A stretch of DNA of 13,448 nt from JAFLDD01 sp049314715 (GTDB taxonomy: Bacteria; Pseudomonadota; Alphaproteobacteria; Rickettsiales; UBA3002). This document shows, one piece after another, positions 6,065-13,406 of the stretch; position 1 is the stretch's first letter; every line of letters begins with the position of its first letter. Location of the stretch: contig JBMOEL010000043.1 in NCBI GenBank assembly GCA_049314715.1, positions 1 through 13,448 of the forward strand, in the 5' to 3' direction. Made by a program: the position numbers and the translations under genes. The notes below the pieces were generated by a model. That model searched no databases and was not told the origin of the DNA. It saw only the letters and a list, made by a program, of their open reading frames with translations.

Positions 6065-7168
6065 CTAGCGCTGACTGACCCCAGCTTCAGGCTCAATTAT
6101 CGTCAATTTGCTTTGGAGTTTACGTTTCGCTGCAAGTAGTTCATGCACGTTTGTTGCAGCATCGATATGTTCTAGAAAAATAGGCGTTAAGGTATCAATG
6201 ACTCGGCTTTGGATACGCTCATTATTGTAAATCTCAACCCCATCTCCCAAACTATTATCATTGGCGAGGTCTTTAGGAACCTCAATTCCTTTTGGAAAAA
6301 AACGCAACCTCGGTAAGCGCTTGCTGGGCAGCACCTGTCCGTCATCGTTAGCGGGTACAAGAAGCGGAGCTTGCCTCGCGAACCCATAATGTCTTTGTCC
6401 CGCTGCTGCAAGCTTTTGCGCGGGTGTGTTCAAGTGAGCCTCATGCAAATCGGTTGCCTTCGAAATAAACCAAGCAATAGACATGGGTGAATTCTCAGGG
6501 ATTGCCGCCTCAAACGGGGTTAGCGCGTCCTCAACCAAATTTTGTGCTGCCTCACTGACCTCATCAAATTGCTCGTCCGTAAATTCTTCAGATTCAAATC
6601 CAGGGTGTTTTTTGTAATAGGCTTCGCATGCTAACGTATAGGGAGATTCACTAAAAACTTTGGAGCTATCTTCGCCTTTTGCAATGCGCCGCGCTGCCAC
6701 TAAATCACAAATATCATAGTAAGCATCGTACTGGAAATCGCCGTACTCTGCCATATCGGTTAGAAAATCGGTCCACGGATTCTCTTCGGGCTCATAGTAT
6801 TTAGAAATTTCTGTCTCCAAGAGACTAATAAATTCTACAAATGCCTCATATCCCAATATGGATTTGTCACTAATAACCGTTGAGTTAAAGCCATTCTCAA
6901 GCGCTATGCGTATCAGATTCTCTTGCTGCTCTCGAGTATTAGCTTGGCCAAGCGCCTGCTGTAAATGATCAAGCAAGGTTTCTGTGTAATTCCAGCCCTC
7001 TTCTAGATCAGCAGGGCTTACATAATCGGGACTATCCGTTTTACCAGCGCGGGCAAGTTCTCGCATCTCGAGCTTCATTCCCTCGTGCTCTTCTTGCAAA
7101 GCCACACGCGCCGCATCAAAAGAGCTGAGTAAGACGTTGGTATCTGGATGATTGGCACGATCTAACAT
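6065..7168 (-). CDS. Hypothetical protein, 367 residues, acidic, unrecognised
   Basis: I do not recognise this protein. It is acidic and appears largely alpha-helical, rich in Glu, Ala, Leu and aromatic residues. I see no signal peptide and no membrane segment, so it is probably cytoplasmic. The first 100 residues have long charged helical runs (for example RVALQEEHEGMKLEMREL). A Tyr/Asp-rich middle follows (YGDFQYDAYYDICDLV, about 141-156), then a more basic C-terminal part (KRLPRLRFFPKG, about 282-293) with a charged helical end. No nucleotide-binding loop, metal cluster or catalytic motif is evident. The DNA is markedly AT-richer than its neighbours: 6781-6840 has 20 G/C of 60, against 40 of 60 at 7621-7680 in miaA. 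The ATG at 7168 has only a weak ribosome site. The gene stands alone between miaA (62 bases upstream) and the ilvB promoter. Composition and setting suggest an acquired or fast-evolving gene. Confidence 0.8.
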   Translation of the reverse strand: MLDRANHPDTNVLLSSFDAARVALQEEHEGMKLEMRELARAGKTDSPDYVSPADLEEGWNYTETLLDHLQQALGQANTREQQENLIRIALENGFNSTVISDKSILGYEAFVEFISLLETEISKYYEPEENPWTDFLTDMAEYGDFQYDAYYDICDLVAARRIAKGEDSSKVFSESPYTLACEAYYKKHPGFESEEFTDEQFDEVSEAAQNLVEDALTPFEAAIPENSPMSIAWFISKATDLHEAHLNTPAQKLAAAGQRHYGFARQAPLLVPANDDGQVLPSKRLPRLRFFPKGIEVPKDLANDNSLGDGVEIYNNERIQSRVIDTLTPIFLEHIDAATNVHELLAAKRKLQSKLTIIEPEAGVSQR

Positions 7169-7230
7169 ACGATTAATCTACCATCGTGCACTGCAAAATA
7201 GTGTGAAGATTACGTGAAAATGCGGCTTAA

Positions 7231-8094
7231 CTATTCATATTTTTCAATAGCTTGTGCGGATGGGAATTGGTTGCGCAGCCACGTAATCTGCCGTTTGGCG
7301 TAATTGCGCGTGTTCTGCTGGCCCTTCGCAATCGCTTCTTCACGCGTCATGGTTCCTTGCAGATAACGTATGAGTTCCGGCACACCATGCGCGCGCATCA
7401 AGGGTAGCGATTCTGGCAATTGCATGTCCATCAACGTGCGCACTTCTTCAAGCGCGCCTTGCTCCATCATCTGCACAAAACGCGCGTCGATACGACGGTA
7501 AATTTCCGCACGGGGCTTATCAACAAAGCATACATGAAAGCCTGCCCCTGCTAGGGGCGGTGTTGTCGGTTTTTCTTGGAAGCTGGCAAGGCTTTCACCT
7601 GTTGCCTCCATCACTTCCAGCGCGCGCAAAATACACTGCGTATCGCCGGGCTTGAGCCGCGCCGCCATCACGGGGTCCTTCGCTTGCAGCGCTTCATAGA
7701 CATTCTCGGTGTTGCGCACAGCCTCGCGCACATCGTCCGGAATCGTAGGGATATCGTTAATCCCCTCCATCAGCGCCTTCAGATACATACCCGTACCGCC
7801 GACCAGAACAGGAAGTTTATTCTGCTGCCAAGCAGCACGAATCGCCTGACATGCAATGTCCAACCATAGCTTCACCGAGCCATTGGTCGTCGCGTTTAGC
7901 ACGCCGTAAAGCGCGTGCTCGGCCTGCGTTTCTTCTTCCGCCGTCGGGCGCGCGGTGAGAATGCGCAGCTCGCGATACATCTGCATGGCATCCGCATTGA
8001 TGATGACACAGGGGCGTGTTGCTGCTAGCTCCAATGCAAGGGCGGATTTTCCGCTGCAGGTCGTACCCGTTAAAATGAGAATATCCGATGTCAT
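7231..8094 (-). CDS. miaA: tRNA dimethylallyltransferase MiaA
   Basis: MiaA transfers a dimethylallyl group to N6 of adenine 37 in tRNAs reading codons that begin with U, the first step towards ms2i6A. The product is 287 residues from the chosen start, slightly short but normal. The P-loop is GTTCSGKS (10-17), a variant of the usual GPTASGKS. It is followed by INADAMQMYREL (usual form INADSMQVYREL) and TARPTAEEE. GGTGMYLKALMEGI matches the prenyl-donor/tRNA region, and RNYAKRQITWLRNQ is the conserved C-terminal tRNA-contacting motif. The start is uncertain: ATG 8094 gives the family-like MTSDILILTGT, while an in-frame GTG at 8106 adds four residues. Either lies against or over the divergent serB start (ATG 8088 or 8100). 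Its promoter must therefore lie within serB coding DNA. The orphan gene follows 62 bases downstream. Confidence 0.95.
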   Translation of the reverse strand: MTSDILILTGTTCSGKSALALELAATRPCVIINADAMQMYRELRILTARPTAEEETQAEHALYGVLNATTNGSVKLWLDIACQAIRAAWQQNKLPVLVGGTGMYLKALMEGINDIPTIPDDVREAVRNTENVYEALQAKDPVMAARLKPGDTQCILRALEVMEATGESLASFQEKPTTPPLAGAGFHVCFVDKPRAEIYRRIDARFVQMMEQGALEEVRTLMDMQLPESLPLMRAHGVPELIRYLQGTMTREEAIAKGQQNTRNYAKRQITWLRNQFPSAQAIEKYE

Positions 8095-8915
8095 ATGTGA
8101 TGACACTCATAGCGCCAGAAGGCACCAAACTCAACCCGCCTAGCGTTGGGGGGCGGATTGTTTGGCTAGAGGACGGGCGTGCGTGCGATATCTTTTTTGA
8201 CTCCGTGCCGGAGATGCCTGCAATAGATGGTGTAGACATCGTGATCCAGCCCACGGCTGGCCGCAAGAAGAAGCTCCTCATCAGCGATATGGACTCGACA
8301 ATGATATCGCAAGAATGCATCGACGAATTGGCGGACGTTGTTGGTTTGAAAGCGCGTGTGGCCGCCATTACCGAGCGCGCTATGAATGGTGAGTTGGATT
8401 TTAAAGCCGCACTGCGCGAACGTGTGGCATTGCTCAAAGGCCTCAAAACCACAGATTTGGAACGCGTGATGAATGAACGCATTACGCTCATGCCCGGCGC
8501 AAAAACCTTGGTACACACCATGAAAGCGCGCGGTGCTTATACCGTGCTGGTCTCGGGCGGGTTCACGTTTTTCACATCACGCGTAGCGCAGCAAATTGGG
8601 TTTGATATAGACGTCGCCAATATTCTAGAAATCGAAAATGAACTCCTGACGGGCACCGTCCACGAACCGATTTTGGACAAAGATACCAAGCGCGAATTGC
8701 TGCAACATTATTGCGCAGCAAAAGGCTGCGCCTTAGGCGATGCATTAGCAGTAGGAGACGGGGCAAATGACCTGCCCATGCTGCTTGCGGCGGGCACAGG
8801 CATTGCCTATCACGCCAAGCCAACCGTGCAGGCGCAAGCAAAAGCGCGCATTAACTACAATGATCTATCAGCACTGCTTTTTGTGCAGGGCATCGCGCGT
8901 TCTGATTGGGAATAA
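8088..8915 (+). CDS. serB: Phosphoserine phosphatase SerB
   Basis: SerB is a HAD-superfamily enzyme that hydrolyses L-3-phosphoserine to serine, the last step of serine synthesis. The length is 275 residues. The catalytic part keeps all four HAD motifs: I, DMDSTMI (67-73; nucleophile Asp67, acid/base Asp69); II, SGGFTFF (156-162); III, a Lys in DKDTKRELL (about 197-205); IV, GDGANDLPML (223-232). The residues after motif I (SQECIDELAD) are typical SerB substrate-cap sequence. The N-terminal domain of about 60 residues is shorter than the ACT-like domain of the 322-residue E. coli enzyme, as is common in alphaproteobacteria. ATG 8088 is used here; an ATG at 8100 is an alternative, and neither has a strong ribosome site. 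With 8088 the gene overlaps the 5' end of divergent miaA. It converges on degP, 88 bases away. Confidence 0.96.
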   Translation: MSYVMTLIAPEGTKLNPPSVGGRIVWLEDGRACDIFFDSVPEMPAIDGVDIVIQPTAGRKKKLLISDMDSTMISQECIDELADVVGLKARVAAITERAMNGELDFKAALRERVALLKGLKTTDLERVMNERITLMPGAKTLVHTMKARGAYTVLVSGGFTFFTSRVAQQIGFDIDVANILEIENELLTGTVHEPILDKDTKRELLQHYCAAKGCALGDALAVGDGANDLPMLLAAGTGIAYHAKPTVQAQAKARINYNDLSALLFVQGIARSDWE

Positions 8916-8937
8916 AATCTTTGCGTAGCGCCGACTT

Positions 8938-8958
8938 AAAAAACCGCCGCTGCGACGG
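8938..8958 (-). terminator. Rho-independent terminator of hflK-hflC-degP
   Basis: On the minus strand, CCGTCG (8953-8958) and CGGCGG (8944-8949) form a GC-rich 6-bp stem with one G-U wobble and a CAG loop. The stem is followed at once by six T (8938-8943). It starts 46 bases beyond the degP stop codon, as expected for the end of that operon. There is no T run on the plus-strand side, so it would not serve convergent serB in the same way. Confidence 0.75.
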
Positions 8959-8997
8959 CCGTTGAGGCCGAAAGGCTGCGCGCCGCTTGAGCGCAGC
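8956..8997. repeat. Two GC-rich hairpins in the serB/degP convergent gap
   Basis: CGGCC (8956-8960) and GGCCG (8966-8970) flank a 5-base loop. GCTGCGC (8975-8981) and GCGCAGC (8991-8997) form a perfect 7-bp stem with a 9-base loop. Both lie between the stop codons of convergent serB and degP. The second lies just past the degP stop and could protect that mRNA's 3' end. The first shares three bases with the terminator stem. Neither has a U-tract for serB. Confidence 0.45.
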
Positions 8998-9003
8998 TAA
9001 AGA

Positions 9004-10443
9004 CTACCGCACCGGCAAGGTCACAAATCGTGCGTTATCAGCACGCACCACACGCAACAGCACATAGCCTCTGCCATCGGTTTTCGCTGCTTTGAAAATG
9101 CTTTCGAGCTTCGCAATACTATCGAGCGATTCCTGATTTGCCTCAACCAGCACATCACCCGGTTGTAAACCGCGCGCCGCTGCCTCGCTATTGGTTTGTA
9201 TATCGAGCAAGAACAAACCCTGAACATGTGCTGGAATACGATAGGTCTGGCGAATCTCGCGATTAATAGGTGCTAGCGCCATTCCATAGACGGCCTGTTT
9301 ACGGGCATTGGGTTTTTTATCGCCCGTAACTTGAGGCTTTGCGTCCTTTGCATCCTCTGGCAATTGGCCGAGCTTCACCGTGTAATGCTGTTCATGCCCC
9401 TTGCGCCATACAGTAACTTCCGAACGTTTGCCGATGTCAGTTTCTGCCACCATGCGTGGCAAACTGCGCATGGCGCTGACTTCTTCGCCATTAAATTTCA
9501 CGATGACATCACCCGCCTGAATGCCGGAATTTTTGGCTGGACCGTCAGGGCTTACTTCAAGCACCAGCGCACCACGTGCCTTATCCAAACCAATCGAGTC
9601 GGCGACTTCGTCCGTCACTTCTTGGATTTTAACACCCAGCCAACCACGCTTGATGCTGCCATTTTTACGAAGCTGCTCGATAATGGATTTTGCCATTGAG
9701 GAAGGCACGGCAAAGCCAATGCCGACACTACCGCCCGTAGGCGAGAAAATGGCCGAATTAATGCCGACCACGTCACCCTTCGTATCGAAAAGCGGGCCAC
9801 CCGAATTACCACGATTAATCGCCGCATCGGTTTGGATGAAATCATCAAAAGGCCCTGCATTGATATTGCGGCCACGCGCCGAAACAATACCCGCAGAGAC
9901 TGAACCACCCAGACCAAACGGGTTACCGACCGCAATCACCCAATCACCCACTTTGAGCGCATCGGAATCACCAAAATTCACATAGGTAAGCGGCTTTGGT
10001 GCCTCCACTTTGAGTAGCGCCAAATCGGTCTTCGCATCCGTGCCGATAATTTTTGCTTTTAGCTTGGTGTCATCATGGAACGTGATGGTCACTTCATCTG
10101 CCTGCGCGACCACATGATTATTGGTGACGATATAGCCGCTCGCATCAATCACAAAACCTGAGCCCAATGACGTCACGTCACGCTCTGGTTGCTGCTGTCC
10201 CATTTGATTTTTGAACTGCTCCATAAAGTCCTTGAACGGTGCAAATTGTGGGTCATCAGGCAGATTATCAAAATTGAACGGTATCGCTTGTGCAGGGCTG
10301 AGTTTTACTTTCTGCGTCGTCGAGATATTGACGACTGCATTCATGCGTGGCTCGACGATAGGTGCAAAAGACTCCGGCACCGCTGCCTGTGCAAGCGATG
10401 CAAATCCCATTATGATAGCAACCATAAAATAGCGCATAGACAC
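9004..10443 (-). CDS. degP: Periplasmic Do-like serine protease (DegP/HtrA family)
   Basis: This is an envelope quality-control protease and chaperone that degrades misfolded periplasmic proteins. The 479 residues start with a Sec signal peptide and a plausible cleavage site after Ala20 (SLAQA-AVPES). The trypsin-like domain carries the catalytic triad His110 (VTNNHVV), Asp140 (TDLALLKV) and Ser214 (RGNSGGPLFD). Two PDZ domains follow, about 266-358 (from RGWLGVKIQEV) and about 385-476 (with GLQPGDVLVEAN), joined by a charged linker rich in Lys and Asp. A Gln-rich loop (FKNQMGQQQPERD, about 77-89) precedes the active domain, like the LA loop of DegP. The ribosome site AGGGAGAG precedes ATG 10443. 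The gene is third after hflK and hflC, 61 bases downstream of hflC, a recurrent alphaproteobacterial arrangement. DegP versus DegQ or MucD cannot be settled by reading. Confidence 0.95.
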   Translation of the reverse strand: MSMRYFMVAIIMGFASLAQAAVPESFAPIVEPRMNAVVNISTTQKVKLSPAQAIPFNFDNLPDDPQFAPFKDFMEQFKNQMGQQQPERDVTSLGSGFVIDASGYIVTNNHVVAQADEVTITFHDDTKLKAKIIGTDAKTDLALLKVEAPKPLTYVNFGDSDALKVGDWVIAVGNPFGLGGSVSAGIVSARGRNINAGPFDDFIQTDAAINRGNSGGPLFDTKGDVVGINSAIFSPTGGSVGIGFAVPSSMAKSIIEQLRKNGSIKRGWLGVKIQEVTDEVADSIGLDKARGALVLEVSPDGPAKNSGIQAGDVIVKFNGEEVSAMRSLPRMVAETDIGKRSEVTVWRKGHEQHYTVKLGQLPEDAKDAKPQVTGDKKPNARKQAVYGMALAPINREIRQTYRIPAHVQGLFLLDIQTNSEAAARGLQPGDVLVEANQESLDSIAKLESIFKAAKTDGRGYVLLRVVRADNARFVTLPVR

Positions 10444-10504
10444 TCTCCCTACCTACATACGAACAACATTCTAAAACCCTGCGGTCGCAAGCATTCGTAA
10501 GTTA

Positions 10505-11440
10505 TTACTGATTCATCTGCTTCAAGAAGCCTTCGTTTGGCGAGAGCACTACCGTCGTGTCCTCTTTCGTGAGGGTATTACGGTAAGCCTGCATGGAGCG
10601 ATAAAAATCGTAGAAAGAGGGATCGCGGCCAAACGCCGCCGCCGTGATGCCTGCCGCCTTACCATCACCTTCACCGCGAATCGTCTCCGATTCTTTTTGT
10701 GCTTTAGCGATGATTTCTATCTTCTCACGATCTGCTTTTGAACGAATCTCTAACGCTCTCTCTTCCCCTTCGGCGCGGAATTTTTGCGCTTCTTTGGTAA
10801 AGTTCTTGCGCATACGTTCATACGTCGCCTGCGAAATATCGGCTGGCAAATCAGCGCGCACAATGCGCAAATCCAGAATTTCGATACCAAAGCCTTGACC
10901 GCGGCGCTGCGTCGTTTCAACACCTACTGAGCCTTCCACACGGTCTTCCATATCACCACGTGTCGCTTGGCGATTCACCTGCACACGAATCTGTTCCATA
11001 ATCGTGGCGCGATCTTTGGAGAGCAAATCGCTGAGCGAGTGATTCGCCAAGGTTTTTCGCATGTTCGACACGACGATGCTGTTGAGGCGACTTGCCAAAT
11101 TTGCCTCCGTACGCACCGCCTGATAAAACAGCACAGGGTCGGTAATGCGATAACGCACGAATGCGTCAATCACCACGCGCTCTTCCACATCCGTATCGCG
11201 ATTCTTCGAGATAAATTCCGCAGGCTGTGCACGAAAATCGAGCAAGCGTTTATCGAAGAAAATCACATTCTGCACGAACGGGATTTTGAATTTCAATCCT
11301 GGTTCTTGAATCTCGCGCACAATTTCACCAAACTGCAATACCAGCGCTTGTTGTGTCTGCACCACGATAAACACGCTACTATACAGCAACACACCAATCA
11401 CCGCTAAGCCCGCACCAATCTTCATGAGTAATTTTTCCAT
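10505..11440 (-). CDS. hflC: FtsH protease modulator HflC
   Basis: HflC is the SPFH/band-7 partner of HflK. The two assemble into a large cage around the inner-membrane AAA protease FtsH and limit its access to membrane substrates. The 311 residues have one N-terminal membrane anchor (about 8-27, IGAGLAVIGVLLYSSVFIVV), so most of the protein is periplasmic. The band-7 domain follows (about 28-200), with QALVLQFGEI and GLKFKIPFVQNVIFFDKRLLDF. Then comes a long charged helix (about 215-265), including FRAEGEERALEIRSKADREK, that forms the cage wall in known structures. FGRDPSFYDFYRSMQAY is a strong HflC signature. The ATG follows the hflK stop by three bases, implying translational coupling. Length and motifs are normal, and I see no irregularity. 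Confidence 0.97.
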   Translation of the reverse strand: MEKLLMKIGAGLAVIGVLLYSSVFIVVQTQQALVLQFGEIVREIQEPGLKFKIPFVQNVIFFDKRLLDFRAQPAEFISKNRDTDVEERVVIDAFVRYRITDPVLFYQAVRTEANLASRLNSIVVSNMRKTLANHSLSDLLSKDRATIMEQIRVQVNRQATRGDMEDRVEGSVGVETTQRRGQGFGIEILDLRIVRADLPADISQATYERMRKNFTKEAQKFRAEGEERALEIRSKADREKIEIIAKAQKESETIRGEGDGKAAGITAAAFGRDPSFYDFYRSMQAYRNTLTKEDTTVVLSPNEGFLKQMNQ

Positions 11441-11443
11441 GAC

Positions 11444-12571
11444 TTACTCGCTCGCTTTCGGTTGGGGTTGCGTAATGGCAGGCAGCGGCAAGACCGGCAC
11501 CACACCCGTACCCTTCGCCGACTCGTCGATAATCACTTTCGGCATACCTTTCATCACTGCTTCCATTGTCTCCAGATACATACGTTTGCGGGTGACATCT
11601 TTTGCGTTCACATATTGTTCGTAGATTTTATTGAAGCGCGCCACATCACCTTGCGCTTCGGCAACCACGCGATTTTTATAGGCCTCGGCAGCTTGTACCA
11701 TCTGCACGGCCTCACCCTTTGCGCGCGGCAAAATGTCATTACTGTAACCTTCCGCCACACTTTCGGCGGTCTCTTTGTCCTGCTCGGCGCGCTTAACATC
11801 TTGGAATTCGCCAAGCACGGGGGCGGGCACGTCGGGCTTACTTAAGTTCACCGCAATCACTTCAATCCCCGCCTGATATTGGTCGAAAATGCGCTGCATG
11901 ATTGCCTTGGTATCTTCCGCAATTTGCGACTGTGCGGTGGTCAACACATCCTCGAGTTTGTTACGACCAATCACTTCACGCATCGCGCTTTCTGCTACTG
12001 CTTTTACGCTGCCTGCAGGGTCGCGCACGTTGAATAGAAAATCTTGCGGATTGGTGCCGTCAATTTTCCACTGCACTTCAAAGCCGATATCCACGATGTT
12101 ACGATCCGAGGTCAGCATCAAACTTTCGCGGTCTTGCGGTAAATATGACATTTCCGAAGATGCACGGCGAATCGTCGGGTTCTCCACCGCACCACCACCG
12201 CCAATTTCTACCTTATTAACCGTCGTCACCGAAGGAATCAGTACCGATTCAACAGGGTACGGTAAGTGATAATTCAAACCCGGCCCTTCGGTGCGTTGAT
12301 ATTCACCAAAGCGCAGCACCACGCCTAATTCATCGGGGTTCACGCGGTATACGCCTGATATAATCCAAAGAAATCCGAGCGCAGCGAGAATCATGGCTGC
12401 GATGCGCTTTTCACTCGCGCCGCCATCTGGCCCTAATGCACCACGCATGCGCTCTTGCGCTTTGCGCAACAATGCATCCAAATCAACGTTTGGCTGCTGT
12501 CCGCCGCCTGATGGGGGCCGCATGCCACCACCATTTCCACTTGGTCGTTTACCCCATGGACTTTGCGCCAT
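11444..12571 (-). CDS. hflK: FtsH protease modulator HflK
   Basis: HflK is the larger SPFH partner in the HflKC-FtsH complex. From the chosen start it has 375 residues. A cytoplasmic tail rich in Gly and Pro comes first (MAQSPWGKRPSGNGGG and on to about 25), typical of HflK. Next come a charged helix (about 30-45), one membrane anchor (about 56-75, around IAAMILAALGFLWIISGVY), and the band-7 domain beginning VNPDELGVVLRFGEY. A long helix then includes AYKNRVVAEAQGDVARFNKIYEQY, and a Pro-rich C-terminal end closes the protein. I chose ATG 12571 rather than an in-frame ATG at 12640 because of the strong ribosome site AGAGGAGA just before it and the family-like start; the longer form would run backwards through divergent mrp. 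A promoter-like pair lies at 12602-12630. It heads hflK-hflC-degP. Confidence 0.97.
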   Translation of the reverse strand: MAQSPWGKRPSGNGGGMRPPSGGGQQPNVDLDALLRKAQERMRGALGPDGGASEKRIAAMILAALGFLWIISGVYRVNPDELGVVLRFGEYQRTEGPGLNYHLPYPVESVLIPSVTTVNKVEIGGGGAVENPTIRRASSEMSYLPQDRESLMLTSDRNIVDIGFEVQWKIDGTNPQDFLFNVRDPAGSVKAVAESAMREVIGRNKLEDVLTTAQSQIAEDTKAIMQRIFDQYQAGIEVIAVNLSKPDVPAPVLGEFQDVKRAEQDKETAESVAEGYSNDILPRAKGEAVQMVQAAEAYKNRVVAEAQGDVARFNKIYEQYVNAKDVTRKRMYLETMEAVMKGMPKVIIDESAKGTGVVPVLPLPAITQPQPKASE

Positions 12572-12600
12572 GTCATCTCCTCTTGTGCGAGTGCGATGAC
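12572..12600. repeat. Inverted repeat over the hflK ribosome-binding site
   Basis: GTCATC (12572-12577) and GATGAC (12595-12600) are perfect inverted repeats 17 bases apart. They lie immediately upstream of the hflK ATG and flank its ribosome site. In the hflK leader they could pair and partly hide the ribosome site. A dyad of this size can also arise by chance, and a regulator-binding site is equally possible. Confidence 0.3.
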
Positions 12601-12601
12601 A

Positions 12602-12630
12602 CATATAGACACAGTTTATCATGAGTTCAA
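12602..12630 (-). promoter_or_regulatory. Putative sigma70-like promoter for hflK-hflC-degP
   Basis: On the minus strand TTGAAC (12625-12630) and TATATG (12602-12607) stand exactly 17 bases apart, each matching 4 of 6 consensus bases. The start point would be near 12595, about 25 bases before the hflK ATG. The -35 box lies inside the second to fourth codons of divergent mrp. It is moderate pattern evidence only. No heat-shock sigma32 promoter was recognised. Confidence 0.4.
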
Positions 12631-13406
12631 GTAAACCCATTCCGCCTTCGATTAATCATACGCCTATTGCCCATGTTGGGCGTATCATCGCCATTGCTTC
12701 GGGCAAGGGTGGTGTTGGTAAATCCACCACCACCGTCAATCTCGCCCATGCGCTGACGCTTGAAGGTAAGCGCGTGGGGATTTTGGATGCCGATATTTAC
12801 GGGCCCTCCATTCCGCGCATGTTGCAGCTTGATACCAAGCTGCGCCCCGAAATGGTCGATGGGCAAATGATTCCTCCCATCTCTTACGGTATTCGCGCGA
12901 TGTCGATTGGCCTCGTCATGGGCGACCAAGCCGCTATCCTGCGCGCACCGATGATTACCAAAGCGCTGGTACAAATGCTGCGCCTAACACGTTGGGGAAC
13001 GGCTGAGGTGCCGCTCGATTACTTATTGGTCGATATGCCCCCTGGTACGGGCGATATTAATTTAAGCCTCGCGCAAAATGTGAAACTCGATGGCGCGATG
13101 ATTGTGACCACGCCGCAAGAAGTCTCGGTGATGGATGCGCGCAAGGCGCTCCATGCCATGCGTAAATTGGGCGTGCCGATTTTGGGTGTGATTGAAAATA
13201 TGAGTTATTTCACTGACCCTGCGGGCACACGCCACGCGCTTTTTGGTGAGGGTGGCGGCAAGCAGCTTGCTATCAGTGAAGGCACGAATTTCTTAGGCGA
13301 AATCCCGATTAATACAACATTACGCGCAGATGCGGATGATGGCCAACAGCCTGAAAAAGAAGCGCTTTTGCCCTATATAAAGCTGGTGAATCACTGCTTC
13401 CGGTAG
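12621..13406 (+). CDS. mrp: Mrp/ApbC-family P-loop ATPase, short form without MIP18 domain
   Basis: Mrp/ApbC/Nbp35 ATPases bind and transfer Fe-S clusters to target proteins in the cytoplasm. The 261 residues contain the deviant Walker A loop GKGGVGKST (28-36), the switch-like DADIYGPSIPRM (56-67), Walker B LLVDMPPGTGD (135-145), and the family signature ENMSYF (192-197). Most Mrp proteins are about 350 residues with an N-terminal MIP18/DUF59 domain. That domain is absent here; the ATPase starts within 25 residues of the ATG. The Cys-x-x-Cys that usually follows ENMSYF is also missing, since the sequence continues TDPAGTRHALFG. The only cysteine is near the C-terminus (Cys259). No clear ribosome site precedes ATG 12621. 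The gene diverges from hflK with a 49-base gap and has no visible terminator. ATPase membership is certain; the Fe-S carrier role is less so. Confidence 0.93.
   Translation: MSSSKPIPPSINHTPIAHVGRIIAIASGKGGVGKSTTTVNLAHALTLEGKRVGILDADIYGPSIPRMLQLDTKLRPEMVDGQMIPPISYGIRAMSIGLVMGDQAAILRAPMITKALVQMLRLTRWGTAEVPLDYLLVDMPPGTGDINLSLAQNVKLDGAMIVTTPQEVSVMDARKALHAMRKLGVPILGVIENMSYFTDPAGTRHALFGEGGGKQLAISEGTNFLGEIPINTTLRADADDGQQPEKEALLPYIKLVNHCFR

Noticed and set aside
7817..8521. A 234-codon minus-strand frame spanning the miaA/serB junction
   Set aside because: It is antisense to serB and in the wrong frame of miaA. Both of those carry full family motifs, and this frame is low-complexity in Ser, Arg and Thr.
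12572..12640. Longer hflK start at 12640
   Set aside because: The extra residues do not resemble HflK and would overlap divergent mrp. ATG 12571 has the strong ribosome site.
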